A DNA stretch of 64,000 nucleotides from Bacillus suaedaesalsae (GCF_016890225.1 NZ_JAFELM010000031.1:124001-188000), one strand, 5' to 3'; shown: positions 1 to 9,437, counted from the first letter of the stretch. Numbers and translations are program-made. Notes: generated from the letters alone by a model not told the origin.

Positions 1-634
1 TTGTCGTTTTCCCGACGCCTGTTGGCCCAACTACATTAATATATTTTTTCTTGAAAGAAATGCCACCATGTTCGTATTGTTCAACTCTTGTAAGAAGTTC
101 TTCTCTTACCCATTTTTTAATTTCAGTATTACTGCTACTCGCATTATTTTTATACCACTTCTCTAGTAGCTTCGACATAATATCAGATTGCTGCTCTTCG
201 TTTATCTCTTGATCTTCGAGCTCCAATAAGATTTTCTGTAACGGTTCAGGATAAATGGATGTACGGACTGTTGGTTTTGATTGTGTATCTTTTATTAATA
301 ATTTGAGTTCACTAATTTCTTTCAATAAATCCATGTCATTTTTTTGATTTAACGATTTCACTAAAGGTGTAATATCTTCAAGCAGAGATGGTTCCCTTTT
401 TGGTTGAATATTTACTGGAACAGTTCGTTCCCTATCTTTCTGAATGGGTTCTTTATCAAATGGTGAAGGATCAACTGCTGCCATCACTTCTATATTTTTC
501 TTAGTAAAGAAGCCGAAGAAACCACCTGTATGAACAACCTTTGAATTTAATATTACGGCATCCTTCCCCAAGTCGGCTCGAACCTTTTTCATAACCTCAG
601 GCATGGAAGGTGCAACATACTTTTTTACTTTCAA
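1..634 (-). CDS. flhF: Flagellar SRP-like GTPase FlhF, N-terminal part (cut by window edge)
   Basis: FlhF is an SRP-family GTPase that acts at the membrane to set flagellar position and number. The 211 complete codons present begin with residues like MKVKKYVAPSMPEVMKKV, typical of FlhF. A charged, variable B domain follows, and the P-loop GPTGVGKTT lies at residues 203-211, right at the window edge; the rest of the GTPase domain is outside. I chose the TTG at 634 because it follows a GGGGTGGTGA ribosome binding site and overlaps the flhA stop (TTGA overlap), which implies translational coupling. It is the last flagellar gene visible and is transcribed after flhA. Identity is secure; only the C-terminus is missing. 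Confidence 0.95.
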   Translation of the reverse strand, partial: MKVKKYVAPSMPEVMKKVRADLGKDAVILNSKVVHTGGFFGFFTKKNIEVMAAVDPSPFDKEPIQKDRERTVPVNIQPKREPSLLEDITPLVKSLNQKNDMDLLKEISELKLLIKDTQSKPTVRTSIYPEPLQKILLELEDQEINEEQQSDIMSKLLEKWYKNNASSSNTEIKKWVREELLTRVEQYEHGGISFKKKYINVVGPTGVGKTT

Positions 635-2667
635 TCTATATTCACCACCCCAACACTTTGCACTTCAACATTAGCTTCTAGTTCGTTGTAAGATAAGACC
701 GGTACATTTGGTAAATACCTCTCGATTAATTGCTTCACATACATTCGAACAGCAGGAGAGCAGAGTATGATTGATTGCTGTTCTTGCAATGACAACTGTT
801 CTACTTGACTTGCCACTGATGAAATGATAGCTTGGGATACGTTTGGATCTAAGGCTAAATAGTTGCCGTGTTCAGTTTGTTGAACTCCTTCTGCTATTGC
901 CTTTTCAACTTTCCCTGATACCGTTACTACACGTAACACATCTCCTTCGCTAACAAATTGTGAGGTAATTTGTCTAGCTAATGCTTGCCTTACATATTCA
1001 GTTAATATATCTGTATCGGTCGTCATTTTTCCAAAATCCGCTAATGTTTCAAATATTACTGGTAAGTTTCTAATTGAAACTTTTTCTCTTAATAGCTTAC
1101 CCAATACTTTCTGAACATCTCCTATAGATAGAGGATTTGGTGTCACTTCTTCTACTAGTATTGGATATGCTTCCTTTATATGGTCCACAAGTTGCTTTGT
1201 TTCTTGTCTACCTAGTAACTCATGTGCATTTGATTTGAGTATTTCTGTTATATGAGTGGAAACAACAGATGGCGGATCGACAACTGTGTACCCAAACATT
1301 TCTGCTTGTTCTTTTGTTTCTTCTGTAATCCATTTCGCAGGTAATCCAAATGATGGCTCGATCGTGTCGATACCTTGAACGATGTCATCATCCATTCCTG
1401 GACTCATCGCTAAATAATGATCTAGCAGAAGTTCCCCCCTTGCTACTTCATTACCTTTTATTTTTAATCGATATTCATTTGGTTGTAATTGAATATTATC
1501 TCGTATTCGAACAACTGGAATGACGATCCCTAATTCGATCGCTAATTGTCTACGAATCATGACGACACGGTCCAATAAGTCTCCACCTTGATTCGTATCT
1601 GCTAATGGGATAAGTCCATAACCGAATTCAAACTCTATCGGATCAACATTCAACAGATTTACCACACTCTCTGGACTCTTCATTTCATCTGTCTCAATTT
1701 GTTCCTCAAGCTCTTCTAAATCTGTCTTATCCGGTTGCTTTGGCTTACCAAGCATATACCCACCAAAAACTAATAATCCTGCAATTGGAATTGTCAGTAG
1801 ATCATTAAGTGGTGTGAACAAACCTAGAATAAATATGCTAGCACCAGCTACGTAAAGCATTTTAGGGAAAGCGAATAATTGCGTTGTAATATCTTGACTT
1901 AAATTTCCGTCTGAAGCAGCTCGAGTAACGATAATCCCTGTAGCTGTAGAAGTCATTAAGGCTGGGATTTGAGATACTAATCCATCACCGACTGATAATA
2001 TCATGAACGTATTAGCCGATTCTCCAATACTCATGTCCATTTGTAACATACCAATAACAATACCAACTAAGATATTGATAATTGTAATGATAATTCCCGC
2101 AATAGAATCTCCTTTAACGAACTTACTCGCACCATCCATTGCTCCATAAAAGTCCGCTTCACGACCTACCTTTTCTCTTCGTGCTGTTGCATCTTTTTCT
2201 GAAATCAGACCAGCGTTTAAATCTGCATCAATAGCCATTTGTTTTCCTGGCATTGCATCTAACGTGAAACGTGCTGCAACTTCAGAGACACGCTCTGAAC
2301 CCTTCGTAATAACCAAAAATTGTATAATAACTAATATTAAAAAGATTACAAAACCTACTAGTACATTTCCTCCAACTACGAAATTCCCGAAGGTATGAAC
2401 AACATTCCCTGCATCTCCATGGCTTAATATCGCTCTCGTAGTCGACACGTTTAAACCTAGACGAAATAATGTTAATACGAGTATTAATGAAGGAAAAACA
2501 GATAACTGAAGTGGCTCCGTCATATTCATAGAAGTTAACAAAACCACTAGAGCCAGAGCAATGTTAATCATAATTAAAATATCTAATAATAGACCTGGTA
2601 ATGGTAAAATTAACATCATGATAATTAAGACAACACCAACTATTACGGGTAAGTCTCTTGCTTTCAC
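631..2667 (-). CDS. flhA: Flagellar export gate protein FlhA
   Basis: FlhA is the large membrane subunit of the flagellar type III export gate; its cytoplasmic domain docks chaperone-substrate complexes. The 678-residue product has about eight hydrophobic segments in its first 310 residues. Between them lies the conserved FHIPEP-type loop (ADLNAGLISE...READFYGAMDGASKFVKGD). A large soluble domain follows and ends in VLSYNELEANVEVQSVGVV, as in Bacillus FlhA. An in-frame GTG at 2676 lies inside the AAGGAG ribosome binding site and cannot be used with normal spacing. The GTG at 2667 has 8-nt spacing and gives MKARDL, matching the family N-terminus (MSTRDL in B. subtilis). It overlaps flhF by 4 nt and follows flhB closely. 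Confidence 0.97.
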   Translation of the reverse strand: MKARDLPVIVGVVLIIMMLILPLPGLLLDILIMINIALALVVLLTSMNMTEPLQLSVFPSLILVLTLFRLGLNVSTTRAILSHGDAGNVVHTFGNFVVGGNVLVGFVIFLILVIIQFLVITKGSERVSEVAARFTLDAMPGKQMAIDADLNAGLISEKDATARREKVGREADFYGAMDGASKFVKGDSIAGIIITIINILVGIVIGMLQMDMSIGESANTFMILSVGDGLVSQIPALMTSTATGIIVTRAASDGNLSQDITTQLFAFPKMLYVAGASIFILGLFTPLNDLLTIPIAGLLVFGGYMLGKPKQPDKTDLEELEEQIETDEMKSPESVVNLLNVDPIEFEFGYGLIPLADTNQGGDLLDRVVMIRRQLAIELGIVIPVVRIRDNIQLQPNEYRLKIKGNEVARGELLLDHYLAMSPGMDDDIVQGIDTIEPSFGLPAKWITEETKEQAEMFGYTVVDPPSVVSTHITEILKSNAHELLGRQETKQLVDHIKEAYPILVEEVTPNPLSIGDVQKVLGKLLREKVSIRNLPVIFETLADFGKMTTDTDILTEYVRQALARQITSQFVSEGDVLRVVTVSGKVEKAIAEGVQQTEHGNYLALDPNVSQAIISSVASQVEQLSLQEQQSIILCSPAVRMYVKQLIERYLPNVPVLSYNELEANVEVQSVGVVNID

Positions 2668-2691
2668 ATTAAACACTCCTTACCTACTGCG

Positions 2692-3774
2692 TTAGACTTT
2701 ATGCTTTAATCGGTATACATAAGCTAAAATCTCCGCTACAGCTTTAAAAAATTCTTCCGGAATTGCGTCCCCAATTTCAGTTTGCTCATATAAAGCTCTG
2801 GCAAGAGGACGATTTTCTATAGTAGGTATATCATGATTATTTGCAATTGACCGTATTTTTAATGCAATATAATCGACACCACTCCCTACTACATATGGTG
2901 TATCCATTTTTTTCTCATCGTACTTTAATGCAATAGCATAGTGAGTAGGATTTGTAATAATTACATCCGCCTTAGGAATATCCTGCATCATCCGAGACAT
3001 CGCCATCTCTCGTTGTTTCTGCTTAATCTTTCCTTTAATAAACGGATCTCCTTCTGTATTTTTATATTCATCCTTTATATCTTGTTTAGACATTCGGATA
3101 TTTTTTTCATAGTCAAACTTTTGGTAAGTATAATCAAACACCGATAACAACAATAATGTTATCGTGGCAGCAAACCCCATCTTCATTACTAGTTTTGCCA
3201 AGAACAACAGTGATTCTTCAAGGTCTGTTTGCGATAGGCGCATAATGCCATCCCAATCTCCCCAAAGAACAACAAAGGTTACCATTCCAACAAAGCTAAT
3301 TTTTAATGTAGACTTTATTAGCTCAACAATTGCTCTTATCGAGAAAATATTTTTTGCTCCTTTGATTGGGTCTAGCTTCTCTAACTTGAATTGAATGGTT
3401 TCAGTGGAAAATAGAAATCCAACCTGCATATAATTTGCAACCACTCCTCCTACCATTGCTACTACCATAATAGGAGCTAAGATCATAGCTAATTCAGGGA
3501 GCAATGTATGCATTAAGCTAAATACATTTTCCTCTGTTAGCTCAATATGCATAAAATCTTCAAAACTCCGGACAAGTATATCCATAATCTTACCTAAAAT
3601 AAATCCTCCGCTAAACCAAAAAAAAAGGAAAACAAATAGGAGAAGTATGGCTGTATTAACATCCTGACTTTTCGCTACTTGCCCCTTTTTCCTTGATTCC
3701 TGGCGCTTCTTTGGAGTTGCCTTCTCAGTTTTTTCTCCGGCAAAGAATTGAAGATTTAGCGAATATCTATACAA
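2692..3774 (-). CDS. flhB: Flagellar export switch protein FlhB
   Basis: FlhB is the autocleaving export-gate protein that switches substrate class from rod/hook to filament. The 360-residue product has the usual Bacillus length. It starts with a basic region (residues 14-35, GEKTEKATPKKRQESRKKGQ), has four hydrophobic segments between about 42 and 215, then a cytoplasmic domain with the NPTH autocleavage site at residues 275-278. The start is TTG at 3774, preceded by AGGAGG that sits inside the end of fliR; the fliR stop lies 3 nt upstream, so the two are probably coupled. The standalone YlqH gene at 31333-31623 resembles the part of FlhB after the cleavage site. Confidence 0.97.
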   Translation of the reverse strand: MYRYSLNLQFFAGEKTEKATPKKRQESRKKGQVAKSQDVNTAILLLFVFLFFWFSGGFILGKIMDILVRSFEDFMHIELTEENVFSLMHTLLPELAMILAPIMVVAMVGGVVANYMQVGFLFSTETIQFKLEKLDPIKGAKNIFSIRAIVELIKSTLKISFVGMVTFVVLWGDWDGIMRLSQTDLEESLLFLAKLVMKMGFAATITLLLLSVFDYTYQKFDYEKNIRMSKQDIKDEYKNTEGDPFIKGKIKQKQREMAMSRMMQDIPKADVIITNPTHYAIALKYDEKKMDTPYVVGSGVDYIALKIRSIANNHDIPTIENRPLARALYEQTEIGDAIPEEFFKAVAEILAYVYRLKHKV

Positions 3775-3777
3775 TTT

Positions 3778-4554
3778 CTATGCCCCTCCTATAATTTGCA
3801 TTAACCCTCTCATTGCATATAATGCCTGTTCAAATAAATTACCAACAAGCATAAAGAAAACTGACATTAACACAATTAGCATGATAAATGCAGCACCAAT
3901 TTTCAATGGCATACCAACGACAAATATGTTTAGTTGCGGTACAGTACGTGCAATAATACCTAATGCGACATCAATTAAAAAGAGTGAACCAACAAGCGGC
4001 ATTGACATTTGAAATGCTATTATAAACATTGAATTAAATGTTTTGATCATATGATTAAGCAGCTGTTCATCTCCAAACGGTACCCATATCTGATCTAGTG
4101 GAATCATTTTATAACTATAAAAAATTCCATCGATTAGCAGGTGATGTCCATTTACCGATAATAGAAATAATAAAGATACTATGTATAAAAATTGGCCCAT
4201 TAATGGTGACTGTGCACCAGTCTGCGGATCCACTACATTTGCAATGGCAAATCCCATTTGGAAGTCGATAAAACCACCAGCACTTTGAATAGCCGACATA
4301 ATAATATAAGCAATAAGTCCAATTGATAAACCGACAGCGATTTCCTTTAAGATAAGTAAAATATAAAATTCATCAAGTTGAAGTGAAGGAATCTCGACTG
4401 TATAGTACATAATCCAAGATAAAAAAAAGGCCATTCCTACTCGATGCATAGCAGGTATCGTCCTATATGAAAAAATCGGTACTGTTACGAAAAAGGATGT
4501 TACTCGGACTAGAATCAATATAAATGCTGATATTTTAACAACAAATTCTTCCAT
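3778..4554 (-). CDS. fliR: Flagellar export protein FliR
   Basis: FliR is an integral membrane component of the flagellar type III export gate, forming the FliP5-FliQ4-FliR1 pore complex. The 258-residue product is almost wholly hydrophobic with about six membrane segments. It contains the family-typical stretch QMGFAIANVVDPQTGAQSPL around residues 98-117, which links to FliQ/FliP packing. The ATG start at 4554 lies 5 nt after the fliQ stop. Its last codons carry the ribosome binding site for flhB. Length and position in the fliP-fliQ-fliR-flhB-flhA block agree with Bacillus orthologues. Confidence 0.96.
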   Translation of the reverse strand: MEEFVVKISAFILILVRVTSFFVTVPIFSYRTIPAMHRVGMAFFLSWIMYYTVEIPSLQLDEFYILLILKEIAVGLSIGLIAYIIMSAIQSAGGFIDFQMGFAIANVVDPQTGAQSPLMGQFLYIVSLLFLLSVNGHHLLIDGIFYSYKMIPLDQIWVPFGDEQLLNHMIKTFNSMFIIAFQMSMPLVGSLFLIDVALGIIARTVPQLNIFVVGMPLKIGAAFIMLIVLMSVFFMLVGNLFEQALYAMRGLMQIIGGA

Positions 4555-4559
4555 TCCAA

Positions 4560-4832
4560 TTACCCTATATACTTATGAAGATTACTAAATATTTGATAAG
4601 TAAAACTAATCATTCTTGAAAGCATCCATGGTCCAAAGAAAATTATGCCAACAAAAACAGCAACTATTTTCGGGACAAAAGCTAATGTTTGCTCTTGGAT
4701 TTGAGTTGTTGCCTGAAAAATACTCACAAGTAATCCTATGCCCAAAGCTAAAAGCAGTAGCGGTCCACTTATCATTAATACGGTATAAATCGCTTGTTCA
4801 GCTGTTGATATTACAAATTCCGAACTCAACAT
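4560..4832 (-). CDS. fliQ: Flagellar export protein FliQ
   Basis: FliQ is a two-helix membrane subunit of the flagellar export gate. The product has 90 residues against about 89 in Bacillus relatives. Two hydrophobic hairpin helices (about residues 14-38 and 50-76) flank the conserved loop ATTQIQEQTLAFVPKIVAV. The ATG at 4832 follows AGGAAGTG at good spacing. It sits between fliP and fliR in the invariant gate-gene order. Nothing unusual was seen. Confidence 0.96.
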   Translation of the reverse strand: MLSSEFVISTAEQAIYTVLMISGPLLLLALGIGLLVSIFQATTQIQEQTLAFVPKIVAVFVGIIFFGPWMLSRMISFTYQIFSNLHKYIG

Positions 4833-4884
4833 TAATCACTTCCTATAAATCACACATTTTCACTTTTACGATATGTAGACCATG

Positions 4885-5550
4885 TTAAAAACTGATAAGT
4901 AAAGACCTGACTACTAAGTACCATCCATCAACTAATACAAATAATAAAATTTTGAATGGTAAGGAAATCATCACTGGCGGAAGCATCATCATCCCCATAG
5001 ACATAAGGACACTGGCAACAACCATATCAATGACTAAGAAAGGGATAAAAATCATAAATCCGATTTGAAAGGCTGTTTTCATCTCACTAATAGCAAATGC
5101 CGGTACTAACGCAGTTAGTGGTATATCTTCTACTGTTTTAGGTCTTTCTATTCCTGAATAGCCTAAAAACAATGCCAAATCTTTTTGCCGGGTATGTTTA
5201 CTCATGAATTCTTTCATCGGTAATGAAGCTCGATCATACGCTTCCTCTAGGTTTATTTCATTATTAAAAAGAGGAGTTAAGGCACGATCGTTAACCTCAT
5301 TAAAGGTTGGTGTCATGATAAAAAACGTCATAAACAGAGCTAAACCGATAATTACTTGGTTTGGTGGCATTTGAGGAGTACCAATTGAAGTTCGTACAAA
5401 CGACAGGACAATCATTATTCTTGTAAAACTAGTCATTAAAATGAGAATACTTGGAGCTAATGACAGGAACGTCATGAGAAGAAGCAATTTTACAGACGTT
5501 GAAACATTTTCTGGACTATTCGTATTAAAAAATTCCATAAATTCATTCAT
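4885..5550 (-). CDS. fliP: Flagellar export protein FliP
   Basis: FliP is the main pore-forming membrane subunit of the flagellar export gate. The 221-residue product matches the B. subtilis length. It shows the family core LTSFTRIMIVLSFVRTSIGTPQMPPNQVIIGLALFMTFFIM in its first half, and a C-terminal pair of membrane segments with MSMGMMMLPPVMISLPFKILLFVLVDGW. The ATG at 5550 overlaps the 3' end of fliO by 8 nt, implying coupled translation. A GAAGGG ribosome binding site lies inside fliO. A separate cleavable signal peptide is not evident. Confidence 0.96.
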   Translation of the reverse strand: MNEFMEFFNTNSPENVSTSVKLLLLMTFLSLAPSILILMTSFTRIMIVLSFVRTSIGTPQMPPNQVIIGLALFMTFFIMTPTFNEVNDRALTPLFNNEINLEEAYDRASLPMKEFMSKHTRQKDLALFLGYSGIERPKTVEDIPLTALVPAFAISEMKTAFQIGFMIFIPFLVIDMVVASVLMSMGMMMLPPVMISLPFKILLFVLVDGWYLVVRSLLISF

Positions 5551-6259
5551 TGTCTTGTTTCCCTTTCTTCTCTAGCTCTTTCAAAATCACTTTTCTCCCA
5601 TTTGATAACTCCGATAGTTGCTTTGTTAAGTGTGATTTAAAGTCATGTTGTTCTTTACGATGATCACCTTTAAAATCCTTTATTTTCTCTACAACCTTAC
5701 TAATGATATCAGTTGGTTGAAGCATTTGCTGAACCTCGTTTTGTTGAGACTTCAGAATTTGCTCTATCTCTTCTTTCGAATCAATCTCTTTTAATAATTG
5801 TATATCTTCGCCTACACCGACGACTAAAATCCGGTCTCCAACTTTTACTAGTTGAACAGAACGATTTGCGCCAAGACTCGTACCACCAAGGTTCATCATC
5901 GTTTTAGTGTAAGTGAAAGCTTGATTCTTCTTTTTAATGAAACGAAGAGTTACATATAAAAGAGCGAGCACAAGAAACAGAGAAAAAAGCAGATTGATAA
6001 AATCAAAGGCACCAAATGATGTATCTGGCGTCTCAATAGCCTCTTCGTCCTCAAGAGGAGTTAAAGGGTCTTCCGTCGTTTCATCAGTTTTATCTTCTGT
6101 TGTAGTTGAGTTATCGTTTTCTTGTTTTTTCTCTTTTTCTAGTGAATCGAATACACTCGCATTATCGTCTGCACCCGCCTGTACATTTTCATGTTGTACA
6201 AGCGGTGAAAGCAGACAAGTAATCATTATTATCATTATAAAAATCAGTTTACGTAGCAA
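5543..6259 (-). CDS. fliO: Flagellar export assembly protein FliO (FliZ of Bacillus)
   Basis: FliO (named FliZ in older Bacillus work) is a membrane factor that stabilises FliP during gate assembly. The 238-residue product has an N-terminal signal-like segment (residues 1-28), then an acidic low-complexity extracytoplasmic region rich in E, D and T (about 30-80). A transmembrane helix follows at about 88-108 (INLLFSLFLVLALLYVTLRF), then a cytoplasmic FliO domain with SLGANRSVQLVKVGDRILVVGVG and a charged C-terminal tail. The start is TTG at 6259 after GAGGTGG. It lies between cheY and fliP, as in B. subtilis. The family is weakly conserved, so the call rests on both position and domain pattern. 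Confidence 0.9.
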   Translation of the reverse strand: MLRKLIFIMIIMITCLLSPLVQHENVQAGADDNASVFDSLEKEKKQENDNSTTTEDKTDETTEDPLTPLEDEEAIETPDTSFGAFDFINLLFSLFLVLALLYVTLRFIKKKNQAFTYTKTMMNLGGTSLGANRSVQLVKVGDRILVVGVGEDIQLLKEIDSKEEIEQILKSQQNEVQQMLQPTDIISKVVEKIKDFKGDHRKEQHDFKSHLTKQLSELSNGRKVILKELEKKGKQDNE

Positions 6260-6303
6260 TTGCTGCCACCTCTTATTTTTAATTGGAGTTTCTTGCTGAA
6301 AAC

Positions 6304-6666
6304 TTAAGATAGTGCCTTACCAATCGCTTCAAGTACACGATCTGCCTGGAAAGGTTTTACAATGAAATCTTTTGCCCCTGCCTGGATTGCATCAATAACC
6401 ATTGCTTGTTGTCCCATTGCAGAACACATAATAACCTTTGCACTTGGATTTAATTTCTTTATTTCTTTTAAAGCTGTAATACCATCCATTTCTGGCATCG
6501 TAATATCCATTGTTACTAAGTCTGGTTGATGCTCTTTATATTGTTCAACTGCTTGCATTCCATCAGCAGCTTCACCTACTATCTCATATCCATTTTTTGA
6601 TAAAATATCCTTAATCATCATTCTCATAAATGCAGCGTCATCTACGATTAAAATTTTGTGTGCCAT
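6304..6666 (-). CDS. cheY: Chemotaxis response regulator CheY
   Basis: CheY is the single-domain response regulator that, when phosphorylated by CheA, binds FliM and FliY to control rotation. The 120-residue receiver has the acidic pocket D9-D10, the phospho-acceptor D54 (VTMDITMPEMDG), the switch residue S82 and the conserved K104 (FIVKPF). There is no output domain. It lies directly after fliY, whose CheC-like domain dephosphorylates CheY-P in Bacillus, so phosphatase and substrate are co-transcribed. The start is ATG at 6666, preceded by GGGGGATATGG. Confidence 0.97.
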   Translation of the reverse strand: MAHKILIVDDAAFMRMMIKDILSKNGYEIVGEAADGMQAVEQYKEHQPDLVTMDITMPEMDGITALKEIKKLNPSAKVIMCSAMGQQAMVIDAIQAGAKDFIVKPFQADRVLEAIGKALS

Positions 6667-6686
6667 TGACCATATCCCCCTACTAA

Positions 6687-7973
6687 TTAACGTAAATTTT
6701 TAATTCTGTCGCTTTGACTCATGATATCAGTAACACGTACACCGAAATTTTCATCAATAACTACAACTTCACCTTTTGCGACTAGTTTGTTATTCACTAG
6801 TATGTCTACTGGTTCACCTGCCAGCTTGTCTAATTCCAAGATAGAACCTGATGAAATTTCAAGTATTTCTTTAACCGAACGTTTCGTTCTTCCTAATTCC
6901 ACTGTTACATGTAGAGGAATGTCAAGAAGCATATCTAAATTTTTCGATTCTGATTCTGGTAAGGTTGTTGTTTGAAAGCTCGAGAATGCTGCCGGTTGAA
7001 CGTTTGGTTGATATCCAGCTGGCATTCCTTGTGATGAAACTATTTGTTGTCCACTTCCACCTTGATAAGGAACCTGATATTGCGTTTGATACATATCTTG
7101 AGGCTGTTGATAGCCACCATTCCCTTGATGAGGAACGTACTGATTGTTAGGTGGTGCCTGTTGCATTGGTGGTTGTTGATACTGCATCTGACTACTCTCT
7201 TGCTGTACAGGTTGTGCACTTTGTGGAGTGACTGCCTGTGTAGGTGCAGGAGGAGCTTGTTGCTCTGTTTGTTTTGGTGCTTCACTAGGGTTTAGTAGTT
7301 CATCCACTAAACTTTTGGCGAATGATAACGGAAGGATTTGCATGATATTTGAATCAATTAAATCACCAATCTTTAACTTAAAGGCAACCTGAACAAGTAT
7401 GTCTTGGTTCGGAATTGATTCTCCGCCTTCTCCAGCTGCTAAATCCATCATCTCTATGCTAGGTGGAGAAATATCAACTTTTTTATTAAAGATAGTAGAC
7501 ATTGATGTTGCCGCAGAACCCATCATTTGATTCATCGCTTCTTGTACAGCACTTAATTGAATCTCACCTAGTAAATCTTGAGGATTTCTACCATCACCAC
7601 CGAGCATTAAATCCGCAATAATTGCTGCATCACTCATTTGTATTACTAAAACATTAGAACCTATAAAACCAGTTGTATAACTAACTTGTATTGCAACATT
7701 TGGCTGTGGAAACTCATCCACTAATTCATTCTTAGGTATAACAGTTACGGTCGGTGTTGTAATGTCGACCTTCTGATTTAATAATGTTGATAATGCTGTA
7801 GCTGAACTACCAAATGAAATATTTCCAATTTCCCCTAATGCATCTTGTTCTAATAACGAAAGATACTCTTCTGCAGGGGGATTTTCATCGGAAAGATCAC
7901 CTGGATCACTATCGTCACTTCCTCTTAATAGAGCATCAATCTCATCTTGAGATAGCATATCTTCACTCATCAT
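6687..7973 (-). CDS. fliY: Flagellar motor switch phosphatase FliY
   Basis: FliY is the Gram-positive C-ring protein that combines a CheC-like CheY-P phosphatase with a FliN-type switch domain. Visible parts are an N-terminal CheY-binding motif (SQDEIDALL, residues 8-16) and two CheC-like active sites (E48/N51 and E145/N148). A long Q/P-rich linker runs from about 229 to 340, and the C-terminal SpoA/FliN domain from about 341 to 428 (LDIPLHVTVELGRTKRSVKEIL). At 428 residues it is longer than B. subtilis FliY (about 378); the linker accounts for the excess. The ATG at 7973 overlaps fliM by 11 nt, with GGGGGGAG inside fliM as ribosome binding site. Confidence 0.96.
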   Translation of the reverse strand: MMSEDMLSQDEIDALLRGSDDSDPGDLSDENPPAEEYLSLLEQDALGEIGNISFGSSATALSTLLNQKVDITTPTVTVIPKNELVDEFPQPNVAIQVSYTTGFIGSNVLVIQMSDAAIIADLMLGGDGRNPQDLLGEIQLSAVQEAMNQMMGSAATSMSTIFNKKVDISPPSIEMMDLAAGEGGESIPNQDILVQVAFKLKIGDLIDSNIMQILPLSFAKSLVDELLNPSEAPKQTEQQAPPAPTQAVTPQSAQPVQQESSQMQYQQPPMQQAPPNNQYVPHQGNGGYQQPQDMYQTQYQVPYQGGSGQQIVSSQGMPAGYQPNVQPAAFSSFQTTTLPESESKNLDMLLDIPLHVTVELGRTKRSVKEILEISSGSILELDKLAGEPVDILVNNKLVAKGEVVVIDENFGVRVTDIMSQSDRIKNLR

Positions 7974-8961
7974 TATCTTCTCCCCCCTTAATTTCTTCCA
8001 TAACCTGAATGGCTACCTTTTTATTCAGTTTTCCTGGTTGTCCATAAAATTTTGGCTCATTTCCTACATTTATAGTAATTGGTTTATCAATTCCTTGATC
8101 TAACTGAATGACATCACCAATTCCTAATTGTAAAAACTCTTGTATTGTTAATGCAGATGTACCCAACTGTGCAATAATAGGTAAATCTGCTGTTTTTATA
8201 CTTCTTTCTAGTAAAGAAACCTCATGAGGCTCTCGTTCTTTATTTGTGTTCTGCATCCAATAATGAGCAGAAAGCTTTGGCATAATTGGTTCTAATACAA
8301 CGTGTGGAATACAGATGTTGATCATTCCACTCGTATCACCAATCTGAGTGTTCAAAGAAATTACAACCACAGTATCATTTGGTGAGAACATTTGTAGGAA
8401 CTGTGGGTTAACTTCAAATTCTGTTAGTATTGGTTCAATATCAGCAATTGTTGTCCAAGCTTCTCGTAAATTATCGACCGCATGTTCAAATAACTGTGAC
8501 ATGATCTTTGTTTCAATTTCAGTTAGATTCTCTACCTTGTTTATGCTCACTCCTCGTCCACCTAATACACGATCTAACATCGCGTAGGCAATGTTTGGAT
8601 TAATCTCTATTATGATTCTTCCATCCAGTGGAGCAAGCTCAAATACGTTTAGTATCGTCATCTTCGGTATTGATCTAATAAACTCCTCGTAAGGAATTTG
8701 GTCTGCTGATGCAACATTAATTTGAATATACGTTCGTAATTTTGCTGAAAAGAACGTTGTTAGCAGTCTTGCAAAGTTTTCATGAATTCTAGTTAAGCTT
8801 CTAATTTGGTCTTTCGAGAAACGAAGGGCTCGTTTAAAGTCATACGTTCTAACCTTTTTAGTTGACTCTTCTTTTTTGAGCTCGTCCGCATTCATTTCTC
8901 CAGTTGAAAGTGCCGAGAGAAGGGCATCTATTTCATTTTGTGATAAAACTTCTCCTGCCAA
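7963..8961 (-). CDS. fliM: Flagellar motor switch protein FliM
   Basis: FliM is the C-ring subunit that binds CheY-P and links FliG to the FliN-like ring. The product has an N-terminal CheY-P-binding motif (LSQNEIDALLSAL), a CheC-like middle domain (about 45-230) and a C-terminal SpoA domain (about 250-325). A GTG at 8970 is part of the AGGAGGTG ribosome binding site and cannot be the start. The TTG at 8961 has 8-nt spacing and gives MAGEVLSQNEID, 332 residues, the same length as B. subtilis FliM. It overlaps fliY downstream and follows fliL. Confidence 0.96.
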   Translation of the reverse strand: MAGEVLSQNEIDALLSALSTGEMNADELKKEESTKKVRTYDFKRALRFSKDQIRSLTRIHENFARLLTTFFSAKLRTYIQINVASADQIPYEEFIRSIPKMTILNVFELAPLDGRIIIEINPNIAYAMLDRVLGGRGVSINKVENLTEIETKIMSQLFEHAVDNLREAWTTIADIEPILTEFEVNPQFLQMFSPNDTVVVISLNTQIGDTSGMINICIPHVVLEPIMPKLSAHYWMQNTNKEREPHEVSLLERSIKTADLPIIAQLGTSALTIQEFLQLGIGDVIQLDQGIDKPITINVGNEPKFYGQPGKLNKKVAIQVMEEIKGGEDNDE

Positions 8962-9000
8962 AAGCTTCACCTCCTCTTAACGTTTCCAATTTTTACGTTT

Positions 9001-9435
9001 TTATTGAAGTACGAATGAAGTTGTATACACTCTTACAACTTTCCCTTCATGCATCAATTCATTTAGTTCAGTTTTAATAAGGGTTTCCAGATTAGCTATT
9101 CCTTCTTTCCCTTTAAATTGTTCTGAAGTCATTTCAGAAAGCTCTTGGATAATAATATTTTTTGTTTGAAAATCACGTTTTGTAAGTTCTTCTTTTGCTT
9201 TTGCGTTTTCTGTTTGAATCTTAAATTGAATTTTAACAAAATCCCCGTCAAGAAGATTTGTCGTAATTTCTGGGACGTCAACGGAGTATTCAACAATTTC
9301 ATCAATTGTCGGTTCTTTTACTTCTTCTTTCCCTGAGTCATTAAACTTCATAATTAAGACTACAGCCACTGCACCAATAAGTATGATTGTAACAATAATG
9401 ATTAACATCGTCATAAGCAATTTGTTTTTCTTCAA
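9001..9435 (-). CDS. fliL: Flagellar basal body-associated protein FliL
   Basis: FliL is a single-pass membrane protein that surrounds the stator and supports motor function. The 144-residue product has one transmembrane helix at about residues 7-29 (MTMLIIIVTIILIGAVAVVL). A periplasmic-side FliL domain follows, with EYSVDVPEITTNLLDGDFVKI and an amphipathic helix RDFQTKNIIIQELSEMT. The start is TTG at 9435, spaced correctly from AAGGAGGG. It is separated from the swrD stop by 2 nt. Confidence 0.95.
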   Translation of the reverse strand: MKKNKLLMTMLIIIVTIILIGAVAVVLIMKFNDSGKEEVKEPTIDEIVEYSVDVPEITTNLLDGDFVKIQFKIQTENAKAKEELTKRDFQTKNIIIQELSEMTSEQFKGKEGIANLETLIKTELNELMHEGKVVRVYTTSFVLQ

Positions 9436-9437
9436 AA

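Noticed and set aside
7044-7295. Long plus-strand frame opposite the fliY linker
   Set aside because: An artefact of the Q/P-rich repeats, which read as Leu/Trp/Cys on the other strand.
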